Shown one piece after another: positions 22,470-34,517 of a stretch of DNA of 64,000 nt. This stretch comes from Chalara sp. BL73 (taxonomy: Eukaryota > Ascomycota > Leotiomycetes > Helotiales): contig CAKJVC010000124.1 of the NCBI GenBank assembly GCA_918026815.1, positions 1-64,000 on the forward strand. The letters run 5' to 3'. The position numbers and the translations under genes are program-made. Below the pieces are notes generated by a model. That model saw nothing but the letters and a program-made list of their open reading frames with translations. It did no database searches and had not been told where the DNA came from. Each line of letters opens with the position of its first letter. The first letter of the stretch is position 1.

Positions 22470-24355
22470 ACTGAGATATAAAGATTTATCTGATTATATA
22501 ACATTCCTCTCGGGGAAGTTTAAATGCCAAGAGCAAGGAGCGGAGCGAAGAAGGTCAAGATAAGCCAGAAGTTACTCTCTATACTGGTCATAATAGCGAT
22601 ATGTGCCAAGCCCAGTCGGCGACCATGCGTTAATGACATCTAATTAACCGGCGAGCGAATCGGCGACTTGCCACCTTGCCTAGCTGTATAGTTTTTTACA
22701 GAGAGAAGAGGAATTGCGTAAGATGGCCTGGAGCCATTTCCAGATTTCCGATACAACAAAGCATCGACGGCAGCAAAGGCTCAAACGGCGGGTATTTCCG
22801 AATGATCGATCTGAACAATTTATTGCTTAAAGCCATCCGACTCGAAACTGTATTGTTTATGTTACGTAAGACAGCCCCTGAATCATCGGCAGAAGGCTCG
22901 CTTGGGCTCACCGCCAAGACGCGCAGAGCTCCACGAAGCAGTCGTCAATTGTGGAGAGGTGTTTAATTCCTTGTAAAACTCAATTCAACCATTTTACTTG
23001 TATTGATCTATAGCTCTACAGGCTGCAATACGATCTACTCTACGCTTTATTGAATTCACGTGCACAGCGCAATGGTTTGTTATTGTGTTTACAACTTTGA
23101 TTATACTAGAGGCTGTTGACGCAGCTTGAAACTGCGACTTTGAAACAGGTCTAAAAGCTTTGACACGAAACTTATTATCAACCAAAGCGTTTAGCCAAAA
23201 AAAAATTGTTTCTATAAATGATATATTTTATAAATAATATACTAATATAAGAATGTTACGGAAAGTACTAAAGCTACTAGAACTTGCTTTTGCGTTTGAT
23301 TTTTCACAACGTAATTTACAATACAGCCTGTCACGGCTATGATCATGTGGCCAATGTCATATCTTTTACTTAGATGCTCATTAGTTCGCTTACTAGCTTA
23401 GCTTGGCATGCTATGTGATTTCTGTTCCATTATGAAGGGATGCTACAGCTTCAGCTACACCTTTCCTCCTTAGTTTAGTATTCTCGAATAGAACCTACCT
23501 ATTAGTCACCCTACAAGGTCGCAGATATTAGGCTTCGTGACACTTTAATTTTTTTGGGTTATTTGAATGTAAGCTATTTAGCTAGTTTTGTAACGACTTC
23601 GCTTTTAAGTAAAGACTTCTGGTTATATTGCTTCAATATACAGTACCAACCAACATGTCCCAGGCCCTCTGCAGAGCCTAAAGCAACCAAGAACGTTACA
23701 CTGTCGCATTTATAGGGCCAGAAAGTTTGCGGTTTTGAGGTGGAGGGAGCTTGGATAGTCAAGAATTCGGGTGAGGAATTGTTGGCGTATTGTATGCTTC
23801 CCGTAGGTATTGTAGCGGAGTTGCTTAAGGCTCCGCCGAAGTAGACTCATTCTGGTACCGTTCTCCCTCATGTTTCTGGTTCACCCTCGCATTATCTACC
23901 TCTTCAATGGAGTGCCGGAGGCAAATCAAGGACCTTAGCTAACGTGGATCAATAACATTAACTAACAAACTCGATTCAGCAGCTAATACCGTTGTGTTTC
24001 AAACGCAAAAGAGAATGCAGTGGCTGGTGGGGTGATATATAAGTTGTCAGTGGGATATAGAGGAGCACTTGAGTCGCGAGGAAGAGATCGTCAAAGGAGA
24101 TGTGTTGAAAATACGGATGGGTTTCTGATGCTGTATTCAGATCTGAGTATTATCAATAATTTTCCAGACTATCAACAAAAGCTAGGTGCCTTCAACACCC
24201 GCCCTTTTGACATGATTGTCCTTCATGTCATATGAGTTCTGTGCGCGCTAGGTACAAACGGAAAATAGTTATCTTCAGGCGCCTCAATAGGTAATTGCCC
24301 ATAATTTCTGGAGTTTATAGCATTGCTTGAATCTCCCTTGATGAGGCGGTTCTGA
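22470..24355. other. Intergenic stretch, 1.9 kb
   Basis: The first 200 bp are the promoter side of the permease gene. The remainder has only short frames without recognisable domains. Two short minus-strand frames (22696-22917 and 22994-23185) look like chance or old remnants. No tRNA or clear repeat was seen. Confidence 0.35.
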
Positions 24356-25817
24356 CTAAATCTCAACCTCAATCTCAGCCTCGATCAAGCTCTCAGCAAC
24401 GCCAGGATAGTTCCAAATATTTAACACTTTATACCCTGCCTTTCCAAGAATTTCTCTCCATTGCCCCTCTGTTCTCTCCTTCATCGTGCCTAGCACAAGC
24501 ATCAACTGATCCATACTCGTAGCAGCCAAGCTTGCATTTTCCTCTGACACCACAATCTCATTGATCAGGACCTTCGAATACCCTTTCTTCAAAGCGGATG
24601 TCAGGTTGTGAAGGATTTTGATACAGTCATCATCTCCCCAGTCGTGTAGTACCGAGTGCAGATAGTAGGCACGAGCGTATAGGACGGGCTGAGGCGTGAA
24701 AAAATCATGTGCTATCGCCTTGAAATTAGTGCCAGGTGTGAGGGTTGAAATCACCTCTTCCCTGTCTTGAAGGATCAAATCTCCTGGCAAGTTACCGTGC
24801 TTCTCACAAAGTTCTTGCAAATCGTGACCAAGTCCTCCGCCTACATCTACAAGTAATACAGGATTGGAAGTTGGATCGAAGCCCGCGCTAAGGTGCTCGA
24901 TGGGATAGAATCCAGGATCACACCATGTTGGTTTACCCGCACGGTAAGCAGACATGTAGTTATTAAAGATTGGGAGGTAAGGGGGGTTTTGGTCTAGCCA
25001 AGCGAAAAATGGAAGGGCGGTTTTGTGTGCGTATTGAAAAGGGCCATTAGCCAGCTCTGTAGGGTTCTTGTAGTTCGTAACTTTGAGATATTCTGGAAGC
25101 GATGCGAACGATGGACTGACGACGTCGAAGCTGAAGGCGAGTTAGCAAATGTATATACAAGGAAAAGAATTCTCTCCTCATAGAATATATTCGCTTTTAG
25201 TACTCACGTGTAAATGATCCCATTCTTGAACTTTGATTCCACTAAAGCATTACTTAATGGAGTAGAAACATAGACGTCAGCAGCTTTTTCCTTAATCACA
25301 TGCATTGAGGACAAGTGCTTCAATATTCGTGCTATAACATCATTAGATCAGATTAGGACCTTCAAAGGGAAAGAGGACCTATTTACCAATTAGAAGTAAG
25401 TCTGCTTTGGCGTTCTCTGCCAAAACTTTTGCACTAGCGCCTTGCTTCCCGCTTTCCTTCAGACGTTTGAACACCCCCTTTTCGACACCGATGCGGCAAT
25501 GAGCATTCCTTGCTGGCTGAGGGCATCCAACATCAGCAATGTGTTACACGCTCTAAAGAGGTGAATGGAAGGAAAGAGTGGGGATGCCCCCGGCTCGCAA
25601 GAGTTAGTCCTGTGCGGTAATGCAAAATCTTTGAGTAACTTACCTCAGCCCATCCCATCCGTTGAATAGCTTCAGATGGCAACTCTAACGCTGTAATGAG
25701 CTCATGGCTGAGGCTTATAAGAGACTCTCGTGCGCCAGGCTTGTTCGCTTCCAGTGAGCGTGCAATATCTGATATGTTGTTCAGGATAGCGGATACTTCT
25801 AGTGGGAGGGCAGACAT
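24356..25817 (-). CDS. SAM-dependent O-methyltransferase, plant-type/fungal class II
   Basis: Four exons (25817-25644, 25516-25387, 25331-25208, 25130-24356) give 400 residues, the usual size for the family. The ATG at 25817 (MSALPLEV) is the first usable start. The N-terminal dimerisation/winged-helix part reads ARNAHCRIGVEKGVFKRL and ARILKHLSSMHVIKE. The C-terminal Rossmann domain has the SAM motif VDVGGGLG (about 237-244) and the catalytic His in LHDWGDDDC (about 305). The enzyme would methylate a hydroxyl of an aromatic or polyketide substrate. No backbone synthase lies beside it, so the substrate is unknown. Its neighbours are a permease and decayed genes, so it may be a leftover from a former cluster or a stand-alone detoxification enzyme. 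Confidence 0.88.
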
Positions 25818-27097
25818 GGTGTTGTCGTATTGACTGATAATCACACTGATTTTAGGGATGATTTGGTCAGTAGAGCCAAAGGTGAGAGAGGATACTTTGA
25901 GGAGAGCTCACTGGGTTGAGTAGAGCGCAGACTTGACAAGTCTCAACGGTGTGCAGGAGTGAGAAGATCAAGGCAACCACACGCCAAGATAATCCTTGTT
26001 CCAACAGGTTAATTATAATGTGCGTTCCTTTGAAAATACTCTAGTAACTGTAACGCTACATATTTCTCAAGATATACTCGGTGAATACCAGATGCACGAG
26101 TATGAGCATCCAAACACCTTCCGTTGTTGGTAGGATCATGCACGACAAAATGACCAACATCTAGTGCTACCGCATTAATCTAGGGTCGATGCCTGACGCC
26201 ACCCCCTGCAGCAATGAATGAATACCCCAGTAACTTATTATTGAGCTGAATCACGGCAGTTGCTGTCGCGATCATGCCATTTGCAGAGACTAAATTTTCA
26301 ATAGTATTCGCGCGCATCCAGGACTGCGTGCCCTGTCGGCGCCAATTATTCTAATCACGTTCTTACATCAATTTGGAGTGATATATTAGGTTCAGTAGAT
26401 ATAGACGTAAGAATAGAGCGGAAGTGTAGCCATCCCAATCTTGATATTATTGTAGATTACGAGGTTAATGTATTTAGCATACACAATCTGCCCTATTTTA
26501 CATGACAAGTATTCAGAACCATCTATCTCTCCCGTATAGTTTGATCATTCTCCAAGGGATGAATTGCCCCGTGCTACTGATTCACTGAAGAAATCGGTTG
26601 CAAGCGAAGAATATGGAGTTGCGAGTCGGTTCCTTGCGGCCTGTTTTGAAGCTCAATCCCAGCAACAACTGTCGATGTTACACCATCGATCTTCTGGCTG
26701 CTAGATTCATCCTCCCTAAAAGTTCTCTCACTCTTTTTGGACCATGTACTGCCACCAATCTTGAAGGGCCACTCCAAAAGAAAGATCGAACCTGAGTTAC
26801 GTTTGAATTCCTGAAAAGCTTGTGGAAGAAAGGGCGGAGCGTTGGGACACAGACAGCAATTATAATGAAATTTGCCTCGACGCTAGAATGACACGAGTAT
26901 TAAACTTTCTGGGGAAAGGGAAAGGGCGGAAAGGGCGGAAAGGGCGGAAAGTTGGTAGTTGAATTCTAACTATATTGCCCAGATAACAAGGCCCGCCGTT
27001 GCATATGTGAAGTCATCTAGCTGCTCAAGGGACCCAAGATGGGATGTTCTGACTTAGCGCAGACGGCAGCAAATAATGTACACCCCATCATGAGGCA
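25818..27097. other. Intergenic stretch, 1.3 kb
   Basis: This is the promoter side of the methyltransferase gene, then AT-rich intergenic DNA with no supportable gene. A 9-bp unit (GGGCGGAAA) is repeated three times at 26924-26950. Confidence 0.4.
26924..26950 (+). repeat. Three copies of a 9-bp GC-rich unit
   Basis: GGGCGGAAA is repeated three times without change, preceded by a degenerate GGGGAAAGGGAAA stretch. It is probably a simple minisatellite. Confidence 0.85.
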
Positions 27098-27571
27098 CTA
27101 GCAAATCTCAGTTCTCATGTCTAATTTTAATTTCCAAAAAGCTACTATAGGGACGACCCCAAGTATAATATCAGTTACGGCAGCATAGGCTAGAAAGGCG
27201 TTAGTTCACTATATCTGAACATGTGCAAAACTATCGACTTACATCCAACAAAGTAAGAATAACCAGAAACTACTCCAGGCGGCAGACAAGTGGAGTTCAA
27301 TGCCGGATCAGGATTACAGATATACTCCGTCGGAAGACACGGTGCAAAAAGGATAACACATGACAGCGCAGCTGTAATGACCTGTGATATGGTCAAAATG
27401 TACAAAGCAATCGAACGAACTTCGCTCGGCGTAAGGATACGCCCAATAAGTATTGCCACTGATATGTTTGGGAACGAATACGCCGTGATGCCGAAGGGAT
27501 TTGCTATAAGATTGATTTTGACTGCTAGGCTAACTTTGTCTAAAGCCAAACCTGAAGCATGTTTTCCCATG
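27098..27571 (-). pseudogene. Truncated fungal rhodopsin-like integral membrane protein
   Basis: The - strand frame reads MGKHASGLALDKVSLAVKI, FGITAYSFPNISVAILIGRI, then GYSYFVG. After a GTAAGT to CTAG intron it continues SYAAVTDIILGVVPIVAFWK and stops at 27098. This order (GKH, ALDK, helix, helix, YSYF, SAFTDxxLxxxP) is that of the fungal rhodopsin-like/Pth11-related 7-TM domain. Such proteins normally start further upstream with one or two more helices and continue past the WK segment. Here both ends are missing, so the copy is almost certainly non-functional. Confidence 0.55.
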
Positions 27572-27960
27572 CCGAGTCTAAATCGTAGGTAAACACGGAA
27601 GTACGGATGACGATAAGCACCTATGCAAACTTATGCCGCCGCTCCCACTACTACATCAATATCGCATCTTTTCCCTTTGCTAGGCGCTCAACGTAGAGAT
27701 ACATAGATCTACGCCTCTGAGAACCTTGTGGAGAACTTATCACAACCCTCACTAAGTAGTGAAAGGCGATGTCACCGTTGCAGACCATTCACTTTGCAAA
27801 TTAGTTAATGGCCAAAGAAATAAAAGCAAATACAATACTACAGCATAATATAAACGTGACATGATTGCTACCACATATCCCCTTAAGCCCGAATACGGTA
27901 AAAGGAGAAGTTCAAGAGCTAAGTCATTCTTGCAAATATCATCACACCTGCCCCACATAA

Positions 27961-28335
27961 TTACGTTCCCATCCCTAATCCCATCTCCTGTGCCCTTTGC
28001 GTGACCCAATGGACTAGGTCTGTTCCGCCTACCATATTTGCCTCTGCCGACTGCATGATTTGAGAGTACGTATTGCTGTCAAACCCACAGCGGTTACCCT
28101 GCCAAACATCTAGAGAATCGAAAGTAGTAATAGCTATAGAGCCTTTGAGGCTCGAACCACGCTGGTGGGGATTGATCCTTTCTGTGGTTAAGCAGAATAG
28201 GAACCGTTCTTCGAACGCCCCTGGCGGATCTTCTGAGACTGGCTTCGACGCAGCAGAGCCAGAAACCATGCTCGCATTAGCGCCGCCGAGGATGTAGCCG
28301 CCCCGGTAGTCAAAACGAGGCTTGACTTGATCGCC
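27961..28335 (-). pseudogene. Unrecognised gene fragment, last exon only
   Basis: A frame of about 124 residues runs from a 3' splice-like site (TTTGCCTAG at about 28335) to a stop at 27961. Visible parts include FDYRGGYILGGANASMV, EERFLFCLTTERINP and TDLVHWVTQRAQEM. Start and upstream exons are missing: sequence further upstream on the - strand has no continuing frame. I do not recognise the family. The regular amino-acid composition suggests it once coded for protein. Confidence 0.3.
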
Positions 28336-28743
28336 TAGGCAAATATATTAGCTGAGTCCCTAAAGGACGCTTGATCAACCCGATGCCAGCTTACAATATT
28401 ATCTTGGCTGGCATATTTCTCATAATTGGCCTTTTCCGGTGCTCCAGCTCAAGAGAAGCCCATTTGGCCTGTAACAGAGAGATTGGTGTGCTCAGAGGAA
28501 CTATTAGCCCTTCACTTGTAACTACTTCTAGGATTCCTCTTGAATTGGTTCTGGAAACTAGAGTGCTTTGATCTAGGGAAGACTTTGGGAAGGGGCTTTT
28601 CCTCGAAATAGGATTCCTTTTGCTTGGTTGGGAAAAGGAGAACGAAGTCCTAAGTTTGATTGTTTTGTTTGTCTAGGGTAGCGACAGGTAATTGAGTCCT
28701 AGTGACATACTTCAGGGCTGGCTGAAAAGGGTTCTCGGGAAAT

Positions 28744-30740
28744 GTGTCAACGAGGCTGATGATGGGAAATCTTTTGAGCCCTTCTTACTATGGGGATCCT
28801 TTACTGATCAATCACTCCAAGGATATAAAGAGAAGCGACGCAGCTTACAATGCGACAGTTAAAGCCACAAACCAAAAGCTCATTGCAGACGAAATAACCG
28901 AACTTTCTCCAATTCCGAATGTTCCACTCTCTGCTTTCAACGAGGCTTATGGTGGCAGTTTTATCTCCAGCTTCACCGAAGGCGGGGGTTCGATGCTGTG
29001 GTAATAAAACAGCTAGCTGATGAGACAACGAAGAAGAAAATGGGTGGCAATCTAAGCTTTATACTGTAACTAGCTGGCATTGAGAAGGCCAGGGTATGGC
29101 AAGAGGTGCAGAGATTGATGATGCTGCGAACACAATCCGTTCCATAACTATCAAGTAGGTTTCATTTCCTTGATATAACCCGTAATACTAACTATACGGG
29201 TTTCCTGGTCCGGTGAGGTTGATATCAAGCTTGACAGTATAAAGGAGTGGAGCATTCCCACTTTAGTGCAGCTAGTACTGGATTTTCCAGACGCAGGAGC
29301 TGCTCGTGAGTTCTAACACTCAGTACTTCAAGCTCAGATGTATTGACTTAAGAGCAGGTCCGCAGAGAACGTTGTAAGACACTGAGTCACCTCCTTACAT
29401 TCAGGTATCTAATGTCCGAAGCGCAATCCTGACGAAGTACTCTTCCCTGAGAAGCTATCGGAACAAGTTGTCAAAAGATCCGCTCTTGGCTATGAGAATT
29501 CTAGAATCTACACCTCAACATTGCTTGAAGCATACATGGCAGGCTACTGTATCCAAGCACAACTAGAGTAGGAAGTATTGCTCAACTGTTAATTTTCAAG
29601 ATTACAACACGATGTGGAAGGACCTCTAAGAATGTGAGCGGAAATATCTATAGCTATAGAAAGCGTTCTGGCATACGCCATAACAGTGGCAAGATACTTA
29701 GACCAGGGCCGTGCCCGTATCAAGTCTCAGGAATCCACCAACCTTGTTTCATATAGTGAGAAATTCAAGAAGGATTATAAAGAGAGAATTAGTAATTTCA
29801 AAGCAGCTGAGAAGAAACTGGTCACAAATGTCCGGGGCTAGTCACTTGTCACTCTTGAAGAACAATTACCTCTGGATGCAGTTGTCCTTTATAAGGTTGA
29901 TATCTTCGGACTGGAGAGTGCAAAAAAAGATTGCAGGTTTGAAATGATTAAGATTTTCAGAGAGGCAATTTTCTCTAGTTGTTTTAGGATGTTACTAACT
30001 ACCTCAAATAGGCGAATGAAGTTGCGTTCAATCCAAAGATAGCTACAGACCTGTGCCGTCTCTGTAGCTACCTGAGTCCAAACATATTCCGAATGCTCCT
30101 CCCAGTAAGAACTAAAATTAAAACCTTATTCTTATGATATTCTAAGTGTTTCAATCAACGAAGGACACCAAACAACCGCTTACACCCGAAGAGGAAGAGG
30201 CACTGAGAAAGGAAGTTACGGATTCTATAGAGGTAAAATATCCTGCTGCATTAAGACATTTGGTAACGTGCTACTAACCTCAGATATAGCGAGAAACTGC
30301 CAGTAAACTAGAGGCACAAAGATTTAAAAACGAATCCGAAGTGATAAAGAAGCAGCAATGTGAAGAAAGAGAGTCGTGGAGAAACGCTGGTGAAGAGCAA
30401 CGAAGCCAGCACATCAATGCACAGCAGGAGCTAGCGAAGCTTGAGTATGAACAAGAACTCGTACGAAAGAGACAGAAACTTGCTGAAAAAGAACTAGAAA
30501 AGCAACAGTGCGAGGGAGGCCGAGCGACGGAGGTAGCTGGCGAAGGGCGAAGCGAGAATGGAGAGGGAGGCTAAGGTGAAGCAAGAGGAAGAGGCACGAA
30601 GAATGCAGGAAGAAGAAAAACAAAACAAAACTGGAGGAAGAAAGATGGAGAGAACAAGGTAAGGGAAAGACGAACCTAGCAAACGCCCAGGATGAGGAAT
30701 GGAAAGGCCCCGTCACCGTCCAGAGTGGTCAGATATGGGG
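28744..30740 (+). pseudogene. Decayed MACPF-like fungal protein gene
   Basis: Pieces in different frames line up in the order known from the fungal MACPF-like family: an early segment ending AYGGSFISSFTEGG, then FDAVVIKQLADETTKKKMG one frame over, VSWSGEVDIK with EWSIPTLVQLVLDFPDA, ILTKYSSLRSY, and GYENSRIYTSTLLEAYM. Family members typically have FISGFxEGGxFNAVVSI, VNWSGGGxIK, FPxxVAxCPQRTxAILTKY and YTxxLLDxYMxYK. At least three frameshifts and several stops separate the pieces. A coiled-coil region rich in Glu/Lys/Arg/Gln follows (30310-30660), again in two frames. No intact product is possible. Confidence 0.45.
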
Positions 30741-31178
30741 CTGGGTCAGTGGAGATTCGAATATTATCACACGGTCCCGAACGCTAGATGACCTATCACC
30801 ATCCCCGCCCATTATTTCGGCCTGCATGCTATCGGACAGAGCAAGGATAGGGCAATTCGGGCCCGTTGCGATATCCAGAACATTAAACCAACATGGTTCG
30901 ATATTCGATTCCCAATGTTTCGATGCGCCGCGGCACGGATGAGGCCAACTAACCGTCCGAAGCTGAAAATACGGTATGGACAAGCAAACACCAATGTACA
31001 GCCTCGGGACTGGCGGGTATCTAAGGCCATAAAAGCAAGTAGAGGACCAGCGGATGAAGAAATTCACAGCAAAATTACTTTTACAGCACATATTGATGTC
31101 CCTATCCAAGATCTGGCCAAACGCATCATATTTGGGGGTCGAAGAGACATTACGAGGGTTTGGCACCAGTTGCAATAA
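30690..31178 (+). pseudogene. Possible 3' continuation of the decayed MACPF-like gene
   Basis: After the coiled-coil stretch one frame reads WKGPVTVQSGQIWGWVSGDS and runs for about 78 residues to a stop near 30942. Another frame from about 30915 ends RRDITRVWHQLQ at 31178. Both have protein-like composition but no domain I can name. They may be the C-terminus of the same pseudogene. Confidence 0.25.
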
Positions 31179-31464
31179 TAATTTCTACTTCCTGCCTTCC
31201 ACCTTTCCATACATAGCCATATAATACTAATTTTCTATCACTAAAAAACTGTTGTGACAAAGGAAGCGAAATATCAGCTTAATATCCTAAAGTTCATTAT
31301 TTCCAATAATCTATATGCAGGCGTACCTTCTTGTATCATAGCGTGCTCCACTTAGGGAGGAAGTGATGTCAACTCAGTAATCACGAGTTATCTTGCTACT
31401 TGTGCTGATGAGAAATCCGCCATATTGTATTGCGCTTTACCTATAAGAGGCAGTGCAAAAGTTT

Positions 31465-33810
31465 TCAGTAATTTGTTGTATTAGGTACATTCGAAAATGC
31501 TAATGGCAGGTCTTGGAACATAGACTCGAAAATCAAAAGTGGTTGGCTAAAGCTAGAGAGTTGATCTGATGAAAAGTCAGAGGTGAAACAGTGGCTAGAG
31601 AGCTAGATCAGATAAAACATCACACAAGAAACTCTCACCTTGATACAGGATCGGAGAGTAACAGTGTCCAGGTACAGGTTCTGATGTTTGTGAGTACTCA
31701 AAGGGCAGCATTGAGGGTTCTTTTGCAGGATCCAACTTCCTGAGCACCAAGGCCAACGCTTCGACAGCTTTCTGGGACTCTTTTGATGAAGCACTTGTGA
31801 GGCTCCATATATTGTGTGATTTCTCAAGGATTTGAATAATCTTTTCAATATTGTTCCCACTGTTTGAAATATCGGTGGCGCCATACCGATGTTGTAAACA
31901 AAAGCAAATAATACTCGTAGCAAGAAGAAAGTCATGAGAGACCAGAGAAGACAATTTCCACCTGATATAATATAACTGACCGCCTGGCTGTGTCTCTTCG
32001 TGAAGAATATCTTGATATTCAAGGATTTTAATCGCAGCTTCTGTGCAAACCTGGCGCGAGTGGGCGTAGTGATGAGCTTCTCTTGAAAGAAATAGGTATT
32101 TCTGATGCAACACAATTCGCCACTTGTGGAAGGAAAGCTCTAAGGAGATGCGTTGCATGATTATTTGCGGTGAATCCATAAATGATTGGGACATTGATTG
32201 CCACTTTAAGCTGGGAGGGATTGTAAAGTGAGCATCCTCAAGCCTTTTCTCTACACTTATTACCTCGGCGTAGGAATATGGTCGCGTACCGGTCGTAAGG
32301 TCCAGTACGATCCCAGCAATGGGCATTATTCTGTTTCTGGCAATAATATGTAACATGGATGTTATCTCAGTTTCTGGGCGGGAGGGAGGCAATTCCTTTG
32401 TTTGATCATCAAAGTCGGAATCATGCAGATTTCTGGGTTCTACTGTATTAGCCTGCCACTCTCGGATATTTCTTGGAAGTCCCATCTGAGCAGAAATAAT
32501 TAGGTCAAGCTGAGATAACGTCGTCCAGATCCGTCTTCGCATCTCACCAGTAGCCGGAGATATTCCGGAGAAGTGATGCGGATCCCTATGATAGCCCATC
32601 CGCATTGCCAGATGGATAGTCATTCCTAACAGGATCCAGAGCCCGATCTCGGCATCTTTGCTCAAGAAATGTTCGATAGTAAAATAGAGGATCAGAGCCT
32701 CCAAAACGGGTGGCCCTGCCTTGGTGTAGTTGCCTAGAAATAGGCATTGCACGACTTTTTCTCGAAAGAGAAAGACTGTGGTCTGTCGGTTTGAGTCGGA
32801 GTCTGAGCCTGAAAGACAAATATGTGGTGTCTGGTTACGATCAATGGAGCACCCATTAAATTCGGTCGCGAGACACATCATAGTAAACAGCAGGGCCACC
32901 CACATGATTGGTGCATCTGCCGGATTTTCCCAAAATTGTTCATACTAATATAGAATTAATAACAGGCTTGGAAGATGCTTCATGTGAATATACCTCTTGG
33001 CGGAATTGGCCGCTGTGTAGGACTGCTGGTTTTATTATTTCAGTACGCTAGTTAATGAAGAATGCAAGCAGGGCTTACTAGGTGCCATATCTAGAGTATT
33101 GAAATAGCAGGACACTAGGCGATCCACAACTGGCCTTGGCGGGATAGAGGCTAATATTTCAGATTTGCTCACAATTTTGGGATTTCCATACAACAACAAT
33201 GGGCTTGCGAACTCTGGCTGAGGCAACTCATCTTCGACTTCAAAACAATCTTTGAGATCCGCGATGCCATCCAGTACAGCAGCCCAATGAGTGCTGCTAA
33301 CATAACTTGTGCCCGAGGTGCTGACCTTTATGTGGCCCAAAGCGGAGGGTGATGCGGCATCCTCAATACTGGAAATTTCGGATATATTGATGCGGGTGGC
33401 AGCATCGGGTGTTCTGGAGACCCTACTGGTTTCTACAAGAGGCTGAAGTTCTTGCTCGGTATTCTGCGCGGTCGTGTTTTTCATCAGCGTGAGTACGAGA
33501 TTCTCTAGCTTATTAATTCGGTCTTGAACACTGAATACAGGACTAGACCCATGACTTTGATCTTTTGTAGAATATTGCCCTGTAGATTGAGCTGAATAAG
33601 AAGCGTAAGTGCAAGACGATGACAACCCTCGACTGGAGCAGGAGTTACAAGGGTACTGTCTGTTACATTTTAACCTATGATGATTAGAATAGCCTCTAAA
33701 TATCATAGATTCGGGAGAACACACTTTCGCTTCTTGCAAAGATTACAAGAGAGCTGTGGTTTGTCTCGACGTCGATTAAGAGGGGGTCTAGAACTTTCGC
33801 TGTCAGCCAT
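31465..33810 (-). CDS. Zn2Cys6 fungal transcription factor, divergent from a transporter
   Basis: Five exons (33810-33725, 33674-33079, 33025-32994, 32944-31639, 31565-31465) give 706 residues. The start is the ATG at 33810. A 51-bp intron falls inside the zinc cluster. After splicing the cluster reads CNLC, six residues, C, five, CNSC, eight, C. A heptad-like RINKLENLVLTLM follows, typical of the dimerisation helix. The large middle domain (WVALLFTMMCLATEF, LILYFTIEHFLSKD, LGMTIHLAMRMGYHRDPHHF, EMRRRIWTTLSQLDLI) is the fungal-specific transcription factor domain. The last intron and 101-bp exon are inferred; without them the frame stops at 31595. It probably regulates the divergent MFS gene. 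Confidence 0.85.
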
Positions 33811-34517
33811 GTTGACGGTGAATAATATTTGTGTCAAGTTTCAGACTGATAATAACGGCACTACCTGAATGAGATTAAGAGATAAAAGCAAAAGGTAGAT
33901 AAATAGTCAAGCTCTGGTCACTGGAGGGTTGGAATAGGTACAGCGATGTTTGAGGAAAGAACGCGATGTTCTTGGCGCCAAGATCTGGTGAATGTTCCGA
34001 CCCTCCACGCTTGATCCTCCGTGGGTAAATTGAGGATGCATCATCTTTCTGCATTGAGAAAGCTATTTCCTATTATAAAACCCCTATAGTCAACGGCTCT
34101 TATTATCAATGGGCAGTTGCTGGGACCCATCCTAGATTGATGCATCCGCTTCGTTGCTTCCTCTAAACAACATGCTAACAGCCTGTTCGAGCAGCTCCGA
34201 CCCCCCGAGGACAACCATCGTTCGCGTTTCCTTCTTTACCCGAATACTGAACTCGAGCGGAAATTACAGAAATTTCCGTTCTATTCACGGCAGCTATGAG
34301 GCTCACCATCCGTTCCGAGGCTCCATAGAGCCGATCCGCTAGTCCTTTATATAGCTCACCTTGAATTTCTGTATGAACAGTAAATTTTCTTCGTTGATTA
34401 ACCACTTAAATTGCTCAGCTTCTTCACTTCTCAACTTGCATTCTATTCTTTATCTCTCGTATTCGTCATTTCTTATTTCTTCCTACAATCTCATCTCTAC
34501 TGGAACAAGCGTACGAG
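33811..34517. promoter_or_regulatory. Shared divergent promoter of regulator and MFS transporter
   Basis: About 0.7 kb separates the two opposite ATGs. A TATTATAAAA-like element at about 34071 and C/T-rich stretches (34430-34500) upstream of the transporter start fit fungal promoters. Zinc-cluster factors often bind CGG-type half sites; I do not claim a specific operator. Confidence 0.5.

Noticed and set aside
30414..30716. Leu/Ser/Phe-rich minus-strand frame
   Set aside because: It is antisense to the Glu/Lys/Gln-rich coiled-coil stretch of the MACPF-like pseudogene.
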